A stretch of DNA of 64,000 nt from Tragulus kanchil (GCA_022376925.1 JAIOJX010000006.1:54965658-55029657); one strand, 5' to 3'. Positions 47,801 through 58,896 are shown, counted from the first letter of the stretch. The notes: generated by a model from the letters alone, not told the origin. Made by a program: numbers and translations.

Positions 47801-50800
47801 TTTTTTGCAGCAATGTTTTATATGTTGCAAGGCATTTGGGGCACCAGGGACAATCCCCATCAGTCTTTTGAAAATTTGGAACTGGTGCTTGAAAGTAGCA
47901 GTTATAAAGACCCCCATTTGCAGCAGATGAAATGCTTCTTGTTTGGCCTTTTGAATGAAGATCGAATGAAACAACTGGAGGAAATGTTCAACTGTACAAT
48001 GTCACTGGAGATGAAATGGAAGATACTTCAGTGGATGGAAACACTAGGAAACAGTGAACAGCTTCCATCACATCTGGTTTTTCTGGAGTTGTTTTACCAC
48101 TTGTATGAGACTCAAGATGAAGTATTTATAAGCCAGGCAATGGGATGTTTCCAAAAGGTTGTCATTAATATTTGTGAGGAAATCCATTTGCTTGTGTCTT
48201 CATTCTGCTTGAAGCACTGCCAGTGTTTACGGACCATGAAGCTGATGGTAACTGGGATATTTGAGAAGTTAAACTCAAGCATCCCACCTGAAACTTGGTA
48301 AGTGTGCTCAGTCAGTTCCCTGGAAGTGCCAGGCAAGGCAGTGAAGGAAGTAGATGTTGTCAGAGGGTGGGGGAGGAGTTGATTAACTGAGGTCCCAGAG
48401 CCAGGATAACCTTTCCGAATTTTCACACCTTGAGACAAGAAGCCAGGCACTGAAAGCCCCTATTGACCAGCATTCTATACAGCTACGGTATCGGGGGTTT
48501 TCCCAGTTTTTTGAAGACCAGAGACGGGCCTTGCAAGTGTTCAGTTCCTTAAGAAACAATGCGATGCTCTTTAGCATGTGCAAAGTCCCAATAGTGTGCT
48601 GGATCGTTTGTAATTGTCTGGAGCAGCAAATGGAGAAGGGTAATGATATCACACTGACCTGCAAGACAACCACATCTCTGTTTGCTTGCTGTATCTCTAG
48701 CTTGTTGGCCCAGGTAGATAGAAGCTTTCCTGGTCTACCCAGCCAAACCCAACTGAAGAGCCTGTGTCACTTGGCTGCCAAAGGAGTATGGACTATGACA
48801 TATGTATTTTACAAGGAAAATCTCAGAAGGCATGGGTTAGCAAAATCTGATGTTTCAATTTTCCTAGAGATGCATATTCTTCAAAAAGACGCAGAGTATG
48901 AAAACTGCTATGTGTTCACCCACCTACACATTCAGGAGTTTTTTGCAGCAATGTTTTATATGTTGCAAGGCATTTGGGGCACCAGGGACAATCCCCATCA
49001 GTCTTTTGAAAATTTGGAACTGGTGCTTGAAAGTAGCAGTTATAAAGACCCCCATTTGCAGCAGATGAAATGCTTCTTGTTTGGCCTTTTGAATGAAGAT
49101 CGAATGAAACAACTGGAGGAAATGTTCAACTGTACAATGTCACTGGAGATGAAATGGAAGATACTTCAGTGGATGGAAACACTAGGAAACAGTGAACAGC
49201 TTCCATCACATCTGGTTTTTCTGGAGTTGTTTTACCACTTGTATGAGACTCAAGATGAAGTATTTATAAGCCAGGCAATGGGATGTTTCCAAAAGGTTGT
49301 CATTAATATTTGTGAGGAAATCCATTTGCTTGTGTCTTCATTCTGCTTGAAGCACTGCCAGTGTTTACGGACCATGAAGCTGATGGTAACTGGGATATTT
49401 GAGAAGTTAAACTCAAGCATCCCACCTGAAACTTGGTAAGTGTGCTCAGTCAGTTCCCTGGAAGTGCCAGGCAAGGCAGTGAAGGAAGTAGATGTTGTCA
49501 GAGGGTGGGGGAGGAGTTGATTAACTGAGGTCCCAGAGCCAGGATAACCTTTCCGAATTTTCACACCTTGAGACAAGAAGCCAGGCACTGAAAGCCCCTA
49601 TTGACCAGCCTCAGCTACTGGTGAGGTATGGGTAAAAACGTGCCTGTTGTTGCTCTCTTGGCCTGAGGGCAACCCCAAGAGAAGGACTTGGCAGAGAGCT
49701 CTCAGCAACTCAGGAACTTCAGTCCTCAAGGAGGGAGACAGCATAGGGGTAAAACTTCCATCCACTGTAAGATATCCTTTTTTAAAACAATAGGGACCAG
49801 TAATTTTTTGTTGAATCCAGAGTACATAGGTCATCTGTTTTACTATGCTCTACTGACCTTACTCACTTTCCCTATTACCTCAGCATAGTTTGAACTTTGT
49901 ATGAAATATTTCAGTCATTTAACACCTAGATAGAGTCAGATGTAGATAAGAAATAGTAGGCGCTGAAGGAATGTTTTGAAAGAACCCTCTCTCTTTCCTA
50001 GAGTTACTTTTTCTGACTATTGAACTATGGTATCGGTTCCAGATTTAATTGATTGAGGGCTTACTATGTGGCACACAGCTATATAATACAGTGAATATTT
50101 AACATGTTATCAAGTTTAATGTTGGTCAAAACCACATCTCAGATTATTTTTAAGATTATAAAACTGAGATTCAGAGTTCCTCCAGAAAGTTAGGGTACAA
50201 CTATTGATTCAAACACAGATCAAATAATAGCTAACATTTGCTTAACACATACCCAACAGCCTTCTAAGTCCCAGCTCATTTAGTTTCCAACAATCTTATG
50301 TAGATGCTATTATTCCATTTTACTTATAAAAAACTGAGACTCCAAGAAGGTACATAACTTGGATGAGGTCACACATCTGATTATAATTATAAGTCCTTGA
50401 TTTTCCAACTTTATCCAAGTTTTCTCACTGCTATTACATACAACTGTATTCTTCTTATAACAAGTTGCATCTCAGCTTTTTGAAGCACTAACTGGGGAAT
50501 ATTTGAGAAGTTAAACTCAAGCATCCCACCTGAAACTTGGTAAGTGTGCTCAGTCAGTTCCCTGGAAGTGCCAGGCAAGGCAGTGAAGGAAGTAGATGTT
50601 GTCAGAGGGTGGGGGAGGAGTTGATTAACTGAGGTCCCAGAGCCAGGATAACCTTTCCGAATTTTCACACCTTGAGACAAGAAGCCAGGCACTGAAAGCC
50701 CCTATTGACCAGCCTCAGCTACTGGTGAGGTATGGGTAAAAACGTGCCTGTTGTTGCTCTCTTGGCCTGAGGGCAACCCCAAGAGAAGGACTTGGCAGAG

Positions 50801-53800
50801 AGCTCTCAGCAACTCAGGAACTTCAGTCCTCAAGGAGGGAGACAGCATAGGGGTAAAACTTCCATCCACTGTAAGATATCCTTTTTTAAAACAATAGGGA
50901 CCAGTAATTTTTTGTTGAATCCAGAGTACATAGGTCATCTGTTTTACTATGCTCTACTGACCTTACTCACTTTCCCTATTACCTCAGCATAGTTTGAACT
51001 TTGTATGAAATATTTCAGTCATTTAACACCTAGATAGAGTCAGATGTAGATAAGAAATAGTAGGCGCTGAAGGAATGTTTTGAAAGAACCCTCTCTCTTT
51101 CCTAGAGTTACTTTTTCTGACTATTGAACTATGGTATCGGTTCCAGATTTAATTGATTGAGGGCTTACTATGTGGCACACAGCTATATAATACAGTGAAT
51201 ATTTAACATGTTATCAAGTTTAATGTTGGTCACAACCACATCTCCGATTATTTTTCAGATTATAAAACTGAGATTCAGAGTTCCTCCAGAAAGTTAGGGT
51301 ACAACTATTGATTCAAACACAGATCAAATAATAGCTAACATTTGCTTAACACATACCCAACAGCCTTCTAAGTCCCAGCTCATTTAGTTTCCAACAATCT
51401 TATGTAGATGCTATTATTCCATTTTACTTATAAAAAACTGAGACTCCAAGAAGGTACATAACTTGGATGAGGTCACACATCTGATTATAATTATAAGTCC
51501 TTGATTTTCCAACTTTATCCAAGTTTTCTCACTGCTATTACATACAACTGTATTCTTCTTATAACAAGTTGCATCTCATTTCTCTTGGAACCATGGGACT
51601 AGAAATTGTAGGCTGGGTTGCTGTGACCTTTACTGTACTTGGGGAGTTGCAATTAATCAGCTGCAGCCAGTGTTCTTAATTCTGACTTCATAATTCTACT
51701 TACGGAAGATATGACTAAACCCAGGGCATTGGAACGTATTTTATGCCAATTGTTTAAGTGTTAGGAAGGAATTCTGGTAACCATATTGCTAGTCTCCATG
51801 CCACCTTCCCCTTCCCCATGTTATAGTGTATTCTAATCCTAGAGTTGCCATTGTTATGAAAATAAGAAACCCAGAACCCAGTGTTTTAAAAGGGAAATTA
51901 TAGGTGATCCTAGCCTTTTCTACAACATAACCACATTAGAAACGTCATGAGAGCAGGGTATCTGTCTTGCTCACCATTTTATTTATAGTATTTGTACACA
52001 GTAAGCACATGAATGTCTGAATGAATGATTTACTGCCGAGTTTTCTCAAATTTAAGACCCTGAGTGATGTAGAGACTAGTTCTCTGCAGGGTCATTCATC
52101 CCAATTTAATCAAGGCATGGGGGAGCCAGTATTTATTGAGGAATGAAGTAGATCACTATATGCCATTTCAAAATGTGTGGTTTCTGCATAACAATTGTTT
52201 TGGATCGAAGGCACTTGAGTTCCTGAAATTTATTTGCTTAATAGCAGAGCCTCCTGAAAGAACTCAGCTTTTAAAATCATATATCCCCCTCTCCCCCGGA
52301 GCGACTGTAATCTTGTCTTTGTGGAGACAGCAATTGGCACCACACTCGGGCATTATTATCATCATCATACGTTCCATCTCTTCTCTGAGGGGTGCATTTA
52401 CCTTTTCAAGAAAGTCAGTTGTTTTTCTATAAGTGCCCTTTCTCTGCCTGCCTTTCCCATAGTAATTTAGATATATAGATCCCGAATTCTAACTGCTCCT
52501 TTGTGTTACTCGTAACTGTATAACTGAGTTTCTCCTATGTGTGTCTACAATGCACATGCTAATAAAATGTGTATGCTTTCTCTTGTAATGACTCTTGACA
52601 GTCTAATTTACAGGGCCCCATTCACAGAAACTAGGAAGGCAGAGGGAAAAAGGTAATTTTTTCCTTTCCTATAGTAGTTGTTATGTATAAGACAGCATGC
52701 TAGTATTTAATATAAACAATATCAGCTATCAATTTGTTATGGGATTTATAAAATGAAACATTTGCTAAGCATTTTCTATAGATTGTCTCTGAATCTTCAC
52801 AGTAATCCTGAGAAATAGAGACTGTTATCTTCATTTTTCAGTGGTAAAGAAGCTGAAGCTCACATAAGTTAGAAATATGGCCAGAATCACCCAGTTTAGT
52901 GAGTGATAGTGTTTGAATTCAGGACTGTTCCATTCTAGAGTTTATGCTTGCAGTCACTAAGCTAGCCTCCGTATTATCCTTTATTTGTTTAAATGAGTCT
53001 ATTAATAGTTTGCTTGAAACTAAATTATACAGCGTTTTAAAATTTACAAAGTATATCCACTAAATAGAAGTGGTCTTGTGTCACTTTTGTATATTCACTA
53101 AAATTGACTATTAGTTCAACCCTGTGAAGAGAGATAGCATTTGCATTTTATAGAGAAAGAAAATTTGGAGCTCAGAGAACTGATGGGACTTCAAATGTTA
53201 ATAGTACAGCTAGTAAATGGTAGAACTGGAGCTCAGATCTGTGCTTCTTAATCTACACCACAGGAAAATCAACCTCACTCGTTTTGGATCGAAGGCACTT
53301 GAGTTCCTGAAATTTATTTGCTTAATAGCAGAGCCTCCTGAAAGAACTCAGCTTTTAAAATCATATATCCCCCTCTCCCCCGGAGCGACTGTAATCTTGT
53401 CTTTGTGGAGACAGCAATTGGCACCACACTCGGGCATTATTATCATCATCATACGTTCCATCTCTTCTCTGAGGGGTGCATTTACCTTTTCAAGAAAGTC
53501 AGTTGTTTTTCTATAAGTGCCCTTTCTCTGCCTGCCTTTCCCATAGTAATTTAGATATATAGATCCCGAATTCTAACTGCTCCTTTGTGTTACTCGTAAC
53601 TGTATAACTGAGTTTCTCCTATGTGTGTCTACAATGCACATGCTAATAAAATGTGTATGCTTTCTCTTGTAATGACTCTTGACAGTCTAATTTACAGGGC
53701 CCCATTCACAGAAACTAGGAAGGCAGAGGGAAAAAGGTAATTTTTTCCTTTCCTATAGTAGTTGTTATGTATAAGACAGCATGCTAGTATTTAATATAAA

Positions 53801-56800
53801 CAATATCAGCTATCAATTTGTTATGGGATTTATAAAATGAAACATTTGCTAAGCATTTTCTATAGATTGTCTCTGAATCTTCACAGTAATCCTGAGAAAT
53901 AGAGACTGTTATCTTCATTTTTCAGTGGTAAAGAAGCTGAAGCTCACATAAGTTAGAAATATGGCCAGAATCACCCAGTTTAGTGAGTGATAGTGTTTGA
54001 ATTCAGGACTGTTCCATTCTAGAGTTTATGCTTGCAGTCACTAAGCTAGCCTCCGTATTATCCTTTATTTGTTTAAATGAGTCTATTAATAGTTTGCTTG
54101 AAACTAAATTATACAGCGTTTTAAAATTTACAAAGTATATCCACTAAATAGAAGTGGTCTTGTGTCACTTTTGTATATTCACTAAAATTGACTATTAGTT
54201 CAACCCTGTGAAGAGAGATAGCATTTGCATTTTATAGAGAAAGAAAATTTGGAGCTCAGAGAACTGATGGGACTTCAAATGTTAATAGTACAGCTAGTAA
54301 ATGGTAGAACTGGAGCTCAGATCTGTGCTTCTTAATCTACACCACAGCCTCCTGCTGTCTACACACTATTCCTAACCTCACTCGTGATAGTCATATTATT
54401 TTCTTCTTGATATTTATATTGCCTCTTGAGGTATGTGGAGATTTCTCTCTTGTCCTTCCTGAGTCTCTTCCTCTAAAGGGAAGTCTCTAGTTGCTCTTCT
54501 GTGTATGTGGAGTGACTGTGTTGAGGGGGTGGCAGAGCTATTGGGCAATTAAACCCCTGAGCACAAAGAGAAAAACATCTAAAGCCAGAGCTGCTCTGGG
54601 GACTCTCACCATTTCCACAGGGCATTTGCTTTCACTCATTACCATCTTCTGAGAGTTTCCTAGACTGAAACAGATTTGTTGGTCTTTTGTTTTTCTAATC
54701 ATTTAGGCAAAGGACTGGCAGTCGCATTTTTCATTGGTGGCAAGACCTCTGTTCTACGCTTCATACGAATGAACACTTGATAGAAGTGGTCTTGTGTCAC
54801 AGCAACCTTGATGAATTAGCAATGAAGACTTTGAATCAAGAACTAAGGCACCCAAACTGTAAACTACAGAAACTACTGTAAGTCTGGGAAACATAGAGTT
54901 ATTCTACTTTCTCTCTTTATCCCACCTCCCACTCCTACTTCTTAGCGACAAGTAGTAAACAGAAATTAAAATCTACTAAATAAAAGAAGAACACCAACTC
55001 CGGAAACATCTGAAATTGTGGGAGTATAAGTAACTTTTTCTGGGAAAGACTGCCCAGAGTGTAGCAGTAGTTGATTTGGGTCTTTGAAGCTTGATTAGAA
55101 ATTTTCTAGATAAAGAGATGGAAAAGCAAATGGCAACCCACTCCAGCATCCTTGCCTGGAAAATCTCATGGCAGGCTGCAGTCCATGACAAGACTTATTG
55201 ACTAAAACACCACCACCACCAAATGAAGAGAAACATAGAACTATGGCATTCTAGGCAGGTCAGCAAATCATTTTCCAAGATGAGTTCCAGAACATACTAT
55301 TTTTTCCCATTCAGTACAGTGTACAGATATTAAGTGTTTAGTTTGATAGGTTTTGACATTTGCATACACTATGTGACCGATCCCCAAAACAAGAGAATAA
55401 TTCCCTCACCTAGTAAAGTTTCCATGTAGTCTTTTCTGTATTTACTCCTGTTTAACAACCACTTTCTAACCTCTATCCTCTACATTATTAGCTCTGTCTG
55501 TTTCTTAGAAATCATTTAGGTTGATTCATATAGTATGTATTTCTTGTGTTCATATTCTTTTGTGTCACCTTGTTTACTCAAGTCCCTTTTCCTAACAAGG
55601 ATATTGTACTTTCAACTTACAATGAGGTGAGTGCACTAGGCACCTTTACTAGATGATGATGGTTAGCATTCTAAATGGGTAAAAGCTTTATTTTCTTGAT
55701 GCGTGTGAGTGGTTGGAGGGTGAAGGCAAAGGGTGAGTGGTCTGGCAAAGTGAGGGGTGGTGCTAACACAAAGGCAGGGTTTTGGACTATAGGTGAGTAG
55801 GATGACCACATTAGGCATTTGGGGCCAGAAGAAACACTGGAGAAGATTCACAGGGACTAAGTTAGGTGATGGAAAATAGAAAGAAGACTTGGCAGACTTA
55901 ACTTCATACTTTGCTTTGGGCTGTCTCTGTTCACTTTGAACAAAGCCCATGAAAAGATGCACAGGGAAAAAAAAATTAATCAAGAACTAAGGCACCCAAA
56001 CTGTAAACTACAGAAACTACTGTAAGTCTGGGAAACATAGAGTTATTCTACTTTCTCTCTTTATCCCACCTCCCACTCCTACTTCTTAGCGACAAGTAGT
56101 AAACAGAAATTAAAATCTACTAAATAAAAGAAGAACACCAACTCCGGAAACATCTGAAATTGTGGGAGTATAAGTAACTTTTTCTGGGAAAGACTGCCCA
56201 GAGTGTAGCAGTAGTTGATTTGGGTCTTTGAAGCTTGATTAGAAATTTTCTAGATAAAGAGATGGAAAAGCAAATGGCAACCCACTCCAGCATCCTTGCC
56301 TGGAAAATCTCATGGCAGGCTGCAGTCCATGACAAGACTTATTGACTAAAACACCACCACCACCAAATGAAGAGAAACATAGAACTATGGCATTCTAGGC
56401 AGGTCAGCAAATCATTTTCCAAGATGAGTTCCAGAACATACTATTTTTTCCCATTCAGTACAGTGTACAGATATTAAGTGTTTAGTTTGATAGGTTTTGA
56501 CATTTGCATACACTATGTGACCGATCCCCAAAACAAGAGAATAATTCCCTCACCTAGTAAAGTTTCCATGTAGTCTTTTCTGTATTTACTCCTGTTTAAC
56601 AACCACTTTCTAACCTCTATCCTCTACATTATTAGCTCTGTCTGTTTCTTAGAAATCATTTAGGTTGATTCATATAGTATGTATTTCTTGTGTTCATATT
56701 CTTTTGTGTCACCTTGTTTACTCAAGTCCCTTTTCCCTAACAAGGATATTGTACTTTCAACTTACAATGAGGTGAGTGCACTAGGCACCTTTACTAGATG

Positions 56801-57737
56801 ATGATGGTTAGCATTCTAAATGGGTAAAAGCTTTATTTTCTTGATGCGTGTGAGTGGTTGGAGGGTGAAGGCAAAGGGTGAGTGGTCTGGCAAAGTGAGG
56901 GGTGGTGCTAACACAAAGGCAGGGTTTTGGACTATAGGTGAGTAGGATGACCACATTAGGCATTTGGGGCCAGAAGAAACACTGGAGAAGATTCACAGGG
57001 ACTAAGTTAGGTGATGGAAAATAGAAAGAAGACTTGGCAGACTTAACTTCATACTTTGCTTTGGGCTGTCTCTGTTCACTTAACAAAGCCCATGAGATGA
57101 CAGGGAGTATTTCGCAATCATGTGTTTTGCTAATGATGCACATCAAATCATTGATATTAACTGTGGATTCACATTGGGTTATTTAAAGGATTAAATTGTG
57201 AATTAATATTGTAATTGGAGTATTTGGAATAGCCCCAATAAAATTTGGTCATTGTTCCTGGAGCTAAAGAGTTCAAAAACTCCTCTTCTGCTTTTCTGAT
57301 GTTATACCTTCTTTTCCTTCAATGTCAAAAATTGAGAGAATCAGTTGTCAGGATAATGGACATCTAAGTTATAACCTGATATTTTTCCTAGGCAACATGC
57401 TGAAGCTTGAGTGTATGATATTGACCTGGAGTATGAGAAACCTAGTGTCAGATAAGAGATGGCAGGAATATTTCGACAGTAGTTAAGAGTTAGGCTTTAA
57501 AAGAAAGGTACATTGTAACCGGGGACAGAGATGATGTTGTAATCCCTCATGTGTATTTTTCTTCTGAAGGTTGAGATTTATTTCTTTCCCTGATGGTTGT
57601 CAGGGTATTGCTAGTTCTTTGACTCACAATCAGAATCTGATCCACCTTGACCTGAAAGGGAGTGATATAGGGGATGATGGTGTCAAGTTGCTATGTGAAG
57701 CCTTGAAACACCCTGACTGTAAGCTACAGAATCTAAG
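36662..57737 (+). CDS. NLRP14: NLRP14, five visible coding exons, 3' end outside the window
   Basis: NLRP14 is a NOD-like receptor expressed in testis and oocytes; in mouse it acts as a maternal-effect factor for early embryos. Joining 36662-36953, 38881-38952, 46707-48297, 54707-54877 and 57570-57737 gives a continuous frame of about 765 codons: pyrin domain (about residues 6-97), linker, NACHT with Walker A at 184-192 and Walker B at 255-264, helical domains, then two LRR exons. Human NLRP14 is about 1090 residues, so roughly 330 C-terminal residues (further LRRs) lie to the right. Exon phases (1,1,2,2) fit throughout. Choosing the first intact copy of each duplicated exon gives an unbroken protein. 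Identity rests on close agreement of all five exons with the family pattern I know; NLRP4 and other NLRPs fit less well. Confidence 0.93.
37723..38054 (+). other. NLRP14: Duplicate copy of the NLRP14 pyrin exon, not a separate exon
   Basis: It encodes the same 123-codon open frame (37754-38125) and the same donor at 38055. Its genuine acceptor is missing: the copy begins at TTTTTCCCC, preceded by a fortuitous CTACAG. The synonymous single-base difference and the intron carried with it fit a repeated contig end. Confidence 0.85.
38881..38952 (+). CDS. NLRP14: NLRP14 linker exon (72 nt)
   Basis: It is bounded by acceptor CTGTTGCAG and donor G|GTAAGT. With the split codon from the pyrin exon it reads [20 protein letters not shown] then EEVLG. 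This corresponds to the acidic spacer between PYD and NACHT in NLRP14. It is too short to stand out as an open frame and was found by phase and family pattern. It starts in phase 1 and ends in phase 1. Confidence 0.9.
39973..40044 (+). other. NLRP14: Duplicate copy of the NLRP14 linker exon
   Basis: An identical 72-nt exon with identical splice sites, 1092 bp downstream. If real and spliced it would add 24 in-frame residues. The surrounding intron is duplicated as well, so an assembly origin is far more likely. Confidence 0.8.
40510..42916. repeat. Tandem duplication 15 (about 40510-41708 and 41707-42916)
   Basis: The offset starts at 1197 and grows to about 1208 through small insertions near 42790-42890, at the right end of the block. 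The first 230 bp occur a third time from about 39417 because the block overlaps duplication 14. Confidence 0.93.
41150..43945 (-). mobile_element. L1 ORF2-derived fragment, antisense, in the NLRP14 intron
   Basis: The reverse complement contains L1 ORF2 landmarks. A minus-strand frame at 42979-43182 reads [20 protein letters not shown] and then [19 protein letters not shown], a hallmark of ORF2 between the endonuclease and reverse transcriptase. On + the strings GATTGCATTGAATCTATAGG and ATCCCACTTGATCATGGTGC are reverse ORF2. A CHR-1-like SINE splits it at 43312, after which L1 sequence resumes to about 43945. Part is present twice through duplication 15. Frames are broken, so it is inactive. 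Confidence 0.85.
43312..43624 (-). mobile_element. CHR-1-like SINE, antisense, inserted in the L1
   Basis: A perfect 13-bp target-site duplication, TATAGTTTCTTTT, lies at 43299-43311 and 43625-43637, with L1 sequence continuous across the empty site. It is full length, including the G-rich (reverse C-rich) tract at 43327-43370. Open frames of 147 and 135 codons starting at 43325-43329 are SINE translations. Confidence 0.92.
43990..44780. repeat. GC-rich degenerate tandem-repeat segment, probably L1-associated
   Basis: Loosely repeated units of roughly 50-65 bp share elements such as GGCTGG/GACTGG, GGTGGG, CCAGAGCTAG and TGTGGGGC. Open frames on both strands (133 codons on minus, 73 on +) come from this periodicity and are not recognisable proteins. 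Similar sequence is found within old artiodactyl L1 copies, but I cannot name it. Confidence 0.45.
45116..45930. repeat. Second copy of the GC-rich degenerate segment (duplication 16)
   Basis: Identical apart from a CCG to CTG change near 45231. It is not independent. Confidence 0.5.
46048..46700. other. Intron remainder before the NACHT exon
   Basis: The first 230 bp (TTTAAGAGCAGAGTCTATGG, AAGTAAGCTGTACTGCCTTC) resemble a sequence common near L1 copies in artiodactyls. The rest is unassigned. Confidence 0.35.
46707..48297 (+). CDS. NLRP14: NLRP14 NACHT exon (1591 nt)
   Basis: It begins after acceptor GACTTAG (completing the Gly codon) and ends ACTTG|GTAAGT. The open frame extends upstream to 46628, but that part is intron. 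It encodes the NACHT ATPase/oligomerisation module: Walker [10 protein letters not shown], Walker [12 protein letters not shown], a sensor-1-like LLVTTKL, and the winged-helix/HD2 motif [14 protein letters not shown]. Large single NACHT exons are normal in NLRP genes. At the sensor-1 position the sequence has Lys where the family normally has Arg (TTR). No stops or frameshifts. The right two-thirds is copied again downstream. Confidence 0.95.
47309..49608. repeat. Tandem duplication 17 (47309-48470 and 48468-49608), contains most of the NACHT exon
   Basis: The offset falls from 1159 to 1138 within the first 45 bp of the second copy, where 21 bases are missing and others altered (48485-48503). 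From there over 1.1 kb, exon and intron alike, the copies look identical. Confidence 0.95.
48468..49435 (+). other. NLRP14: Partial duplicate of the NLRP14 NACHT exon (3' part)
   Basis: It carries the last 60 percent of the exon in an open frame of 302 codons and the same donor, but no acceptor and no Walker motifs. It could be mistaken for a second NLRP gene. Identity with 47393-48297, including silent sites and the following intron, argues for repeated assembly of one exon. Confidence 0.88.
50205..50385 (+). mobile_element. MIR SINE, sense
   Basis: The MIR pattern is clear: AATAGCTAACATTTGCTTAA, CAGCTCATTTAGTTTCCAAC, TGCTATTATTCCATTTTACT, AAAACTGAGACTCCAAGAAG, GAGGTCACACA. Copied at about 51309-51489. 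Confidence 0.88.
50499..50539 (+). other. NLRP14: Third fragment of the NACHT exon 3' end
   Basis: Forty-one exon bases plus the GTAAGT donor at 50540. It has no acceptor and is produced by duplication 18 starting inside the exon. Confidence 0.85.
51579..52196. other. NLRP14 intron, unique sequence
   Basis: No repeat or coding feature is assigned. Confidence 0.4.
52745..52960 (+). mobile_element. MIR SINE, sense
   Basis: It shows TTCACAGTAATCCTGAGAAA, GTTATCTTCATTTTTCAGTG, AAGAAGCTGAAGCTCACATA and ATTCAGGACTGTTCCATTC, a long but diverged MIR. Copied at about 53829-54044. Confidence 0.8.
53090..53262 (+). mobile_element. MIR-like SINE, sense
   Basis: TTCAACCCTGTGAAGAGAGA, TTTGCATTTTATAGAGAAAG and GTACAGCTAGTAAATGGTAG follow the MIR layout. 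The full form is copied at about 54174-54346. Confidence 0.65.
54707..54877 (+). CDS. NLRP14: NLRP14 first LRR exon (171 nt)
   Basis: It is bounded by acceptor ATTTAG and donor CT|GTAAGT. Together with the split Trp codon it reads [20 protein letters not shown]..., then [12 protein letters not shown]. The length of 171 nt and the 2-to-2 phase are standard for NLRP LRR exons. It is short and not open as an ATG frame, so it was found by phase and family pattern. The middle carries the LxxLxL-type repeat [20 protein letters not shown]. Confidence 0.92.
55117..55203 (+). mobile_element. Bov-A-type SINE fragment, sense
   Basis: GCAAATGGCAACCCACTCCA, GCATCCTTGCCTGGAAAATC and GGCTGCAGTCCATGACAAG are the middle part of Bov-tA, with no tRNA head. 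Copied at about 56261-56347. Confidence 0.8.
55285..55600 (-). mobile_element. Antisense L1M 3' UTR-like relic
   Basis: TTTGATAGGTTTTGACATTT, CATACACTATGTGACCGATC and TTAGGTTGATTCATATAGTA have the order of reverse-oriented old L1M 3' UTR sequence. Copied at about 56429-56745. Confidence 0.4.
55978..56021 (+). other. NLRP14: Duplicate fragment of the first LRR exon
   Basis: The last 44 bases of the exon with its donor, 1144 bp downstream, and no acceptor. Produced by duplication 20. Confidence 0.85.
57570..57737 (+). CDS. NLRP14: NLRP14 second LRR exon (168 nt)
   Basis: It is bounded by acceptor TTCTGAAG and donor AAG|GTAAGT. It reads [20 protein letters not shown], then [20 protein letters not shown] and [13 protein letters not shown], a canonical NLRP leucine-rich repeat. 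Phase 2 to 2. The next LRR exon is not found before the right edge. Confidence 0.93.
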
Positions 57738-58728
57738 GTAAGTCGTGAGTTGTACATGTGCATGTGTGTGTTTATAATTGAGACTTTTGTCTGTCCAAAT
57801 AGACTCTTACAGCCTGGACTGGCTGTTCTCAGGGCTAATGTAAATTTGCTTTCCTGATATGCAATAGCAGGGTTTAATAAATTCAGGCTTTTTCCCTCCT
57901 GACAGGACTTATAACTCCTTCCACTTCTGCCCACTAAAGACCTACCTCTTTCTATAGTTCTCTGTGTTTCCAGCTTCTAAATCTAGAGAAAAATGGTAGT
58001 GGACCAGGGGTGGAGTGGTTGGAGGGTGAAGGCAAAGGGTAGTGGTCTGGCAAAGTGAGGGTGGTGCTAACACAAAGGCAGGGTTTTGGACTATAGGTGA
58101 GTAGGATGACCACATTAGGCATTTGGGGCCAGAAGAAACACTGGAGAAGATTCACAGGGACTAAGTTAGGTGATGGAAAATAGAAAGAAGACTTGGCAGA
58201 CTTAACTTCATACTTTGCTTTGGGCTGTCTCTGTTCACTTAACAAAGCCCATGAGATGACAGGGAGTATTTCGCAATCATGTGTTTTGCTAATGATGCAC
58301 ATCAAATCATTGATATTAACTGTGGATTCACATTGGGTTATTTAAAGGATTAAATTGTGAATTAATATTGTAATTGGAGTATTTGGAATAGCCCCAATAA
58401 AATTTGGTCATTGTTCCTGGAGCTAAAGAGTTCAAAAACTCCTCTTCTGCTTTTCTGATGTTATACCTTCTTTTCCTTCAATGTCAAAAATTGAGAGAAT
58501 CAGTTGTCAGGATAATGGACATCTAAGTTATAACCTGATATTTTTCCTAGGCAACATGCTGAAGCTTGAGTGTATGATATTGACCTGGAGTATGAGAAAC
58601 CTAGTGTCAGATAAGAGATGGCAGGAATATTTCGACAGTAGTTAAGAGTTAGGCTTTAAAAGAAAGGTACATTGTAACCGGGGACAGAGATGATGTTGTA
58701 ATCCCTCATGTGTATTTTTCTTCTGAAG

Positions 58729-58896
58729 GTTGAGATTTATTTCTTTCCCTGATGGTTGTCAGGGTATTGCTAGTTCTTTGACTCACAATCAGAATCTGAT
58801 CCACCTTGACCTGAAAGGGAGTGATATAGGGGATGATGGTGTCAAGTTGCTATGTGAAGCCTTGAAACACCCTGACTGTAAGCTACAGAATCTAAG
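58729..58896 (+). other. NLRP14: Intact duplicate of the second LRR exon
   Basis: An identical 168 nt with both splice sites, 1159 bp downstream. It is phase-compatible and would add 56 residues if spliced in. NLRP genes do gain LRR exons by duplication, but identity of the introns and the series of similar blocks point to an assembly origin. Confidence 0.8.

Larger units (their letters stand above)
49395..51578. repeat. Tandem duplication 18 (49395-50474 and 50499-51578)
   Basis: The offset is a constant 1104. Three substitutions cluster at 51234-51259. Twenty-four bases at the junction (50475-50498) match neither copy. The final 41 bp of the NACHT exon with its donor therefore occur a third time. 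Confidence 0.95.
52197..54384. repeat. Tandem duplication 19 (52197-53281 and 53281-54384)
   Basis: The offset is 1084. At the end of the first copy a stretch of about 20 bases (corresponding to 54348-54367) is missing or altered just before the junction at 53281. Confidence 0.95.
54834..57105. repeat. Tandem duplication 20 (54834-about 55966 and 55978-57105)
   Basis: The offset is 1144, with one extra C near 56735. The last 40 bp of the first copy (55935-55975) are altered relative to 57079-57110. The junction is an A run. Confidence 0.94.

Noticed and set aside
48531..49439. A separate NLRP gene next to NLRP14
   Set aside because: It is identical to the NACHT exon including intron, lacks an acceptor and Walker motifs, and begins with a degraded edge.
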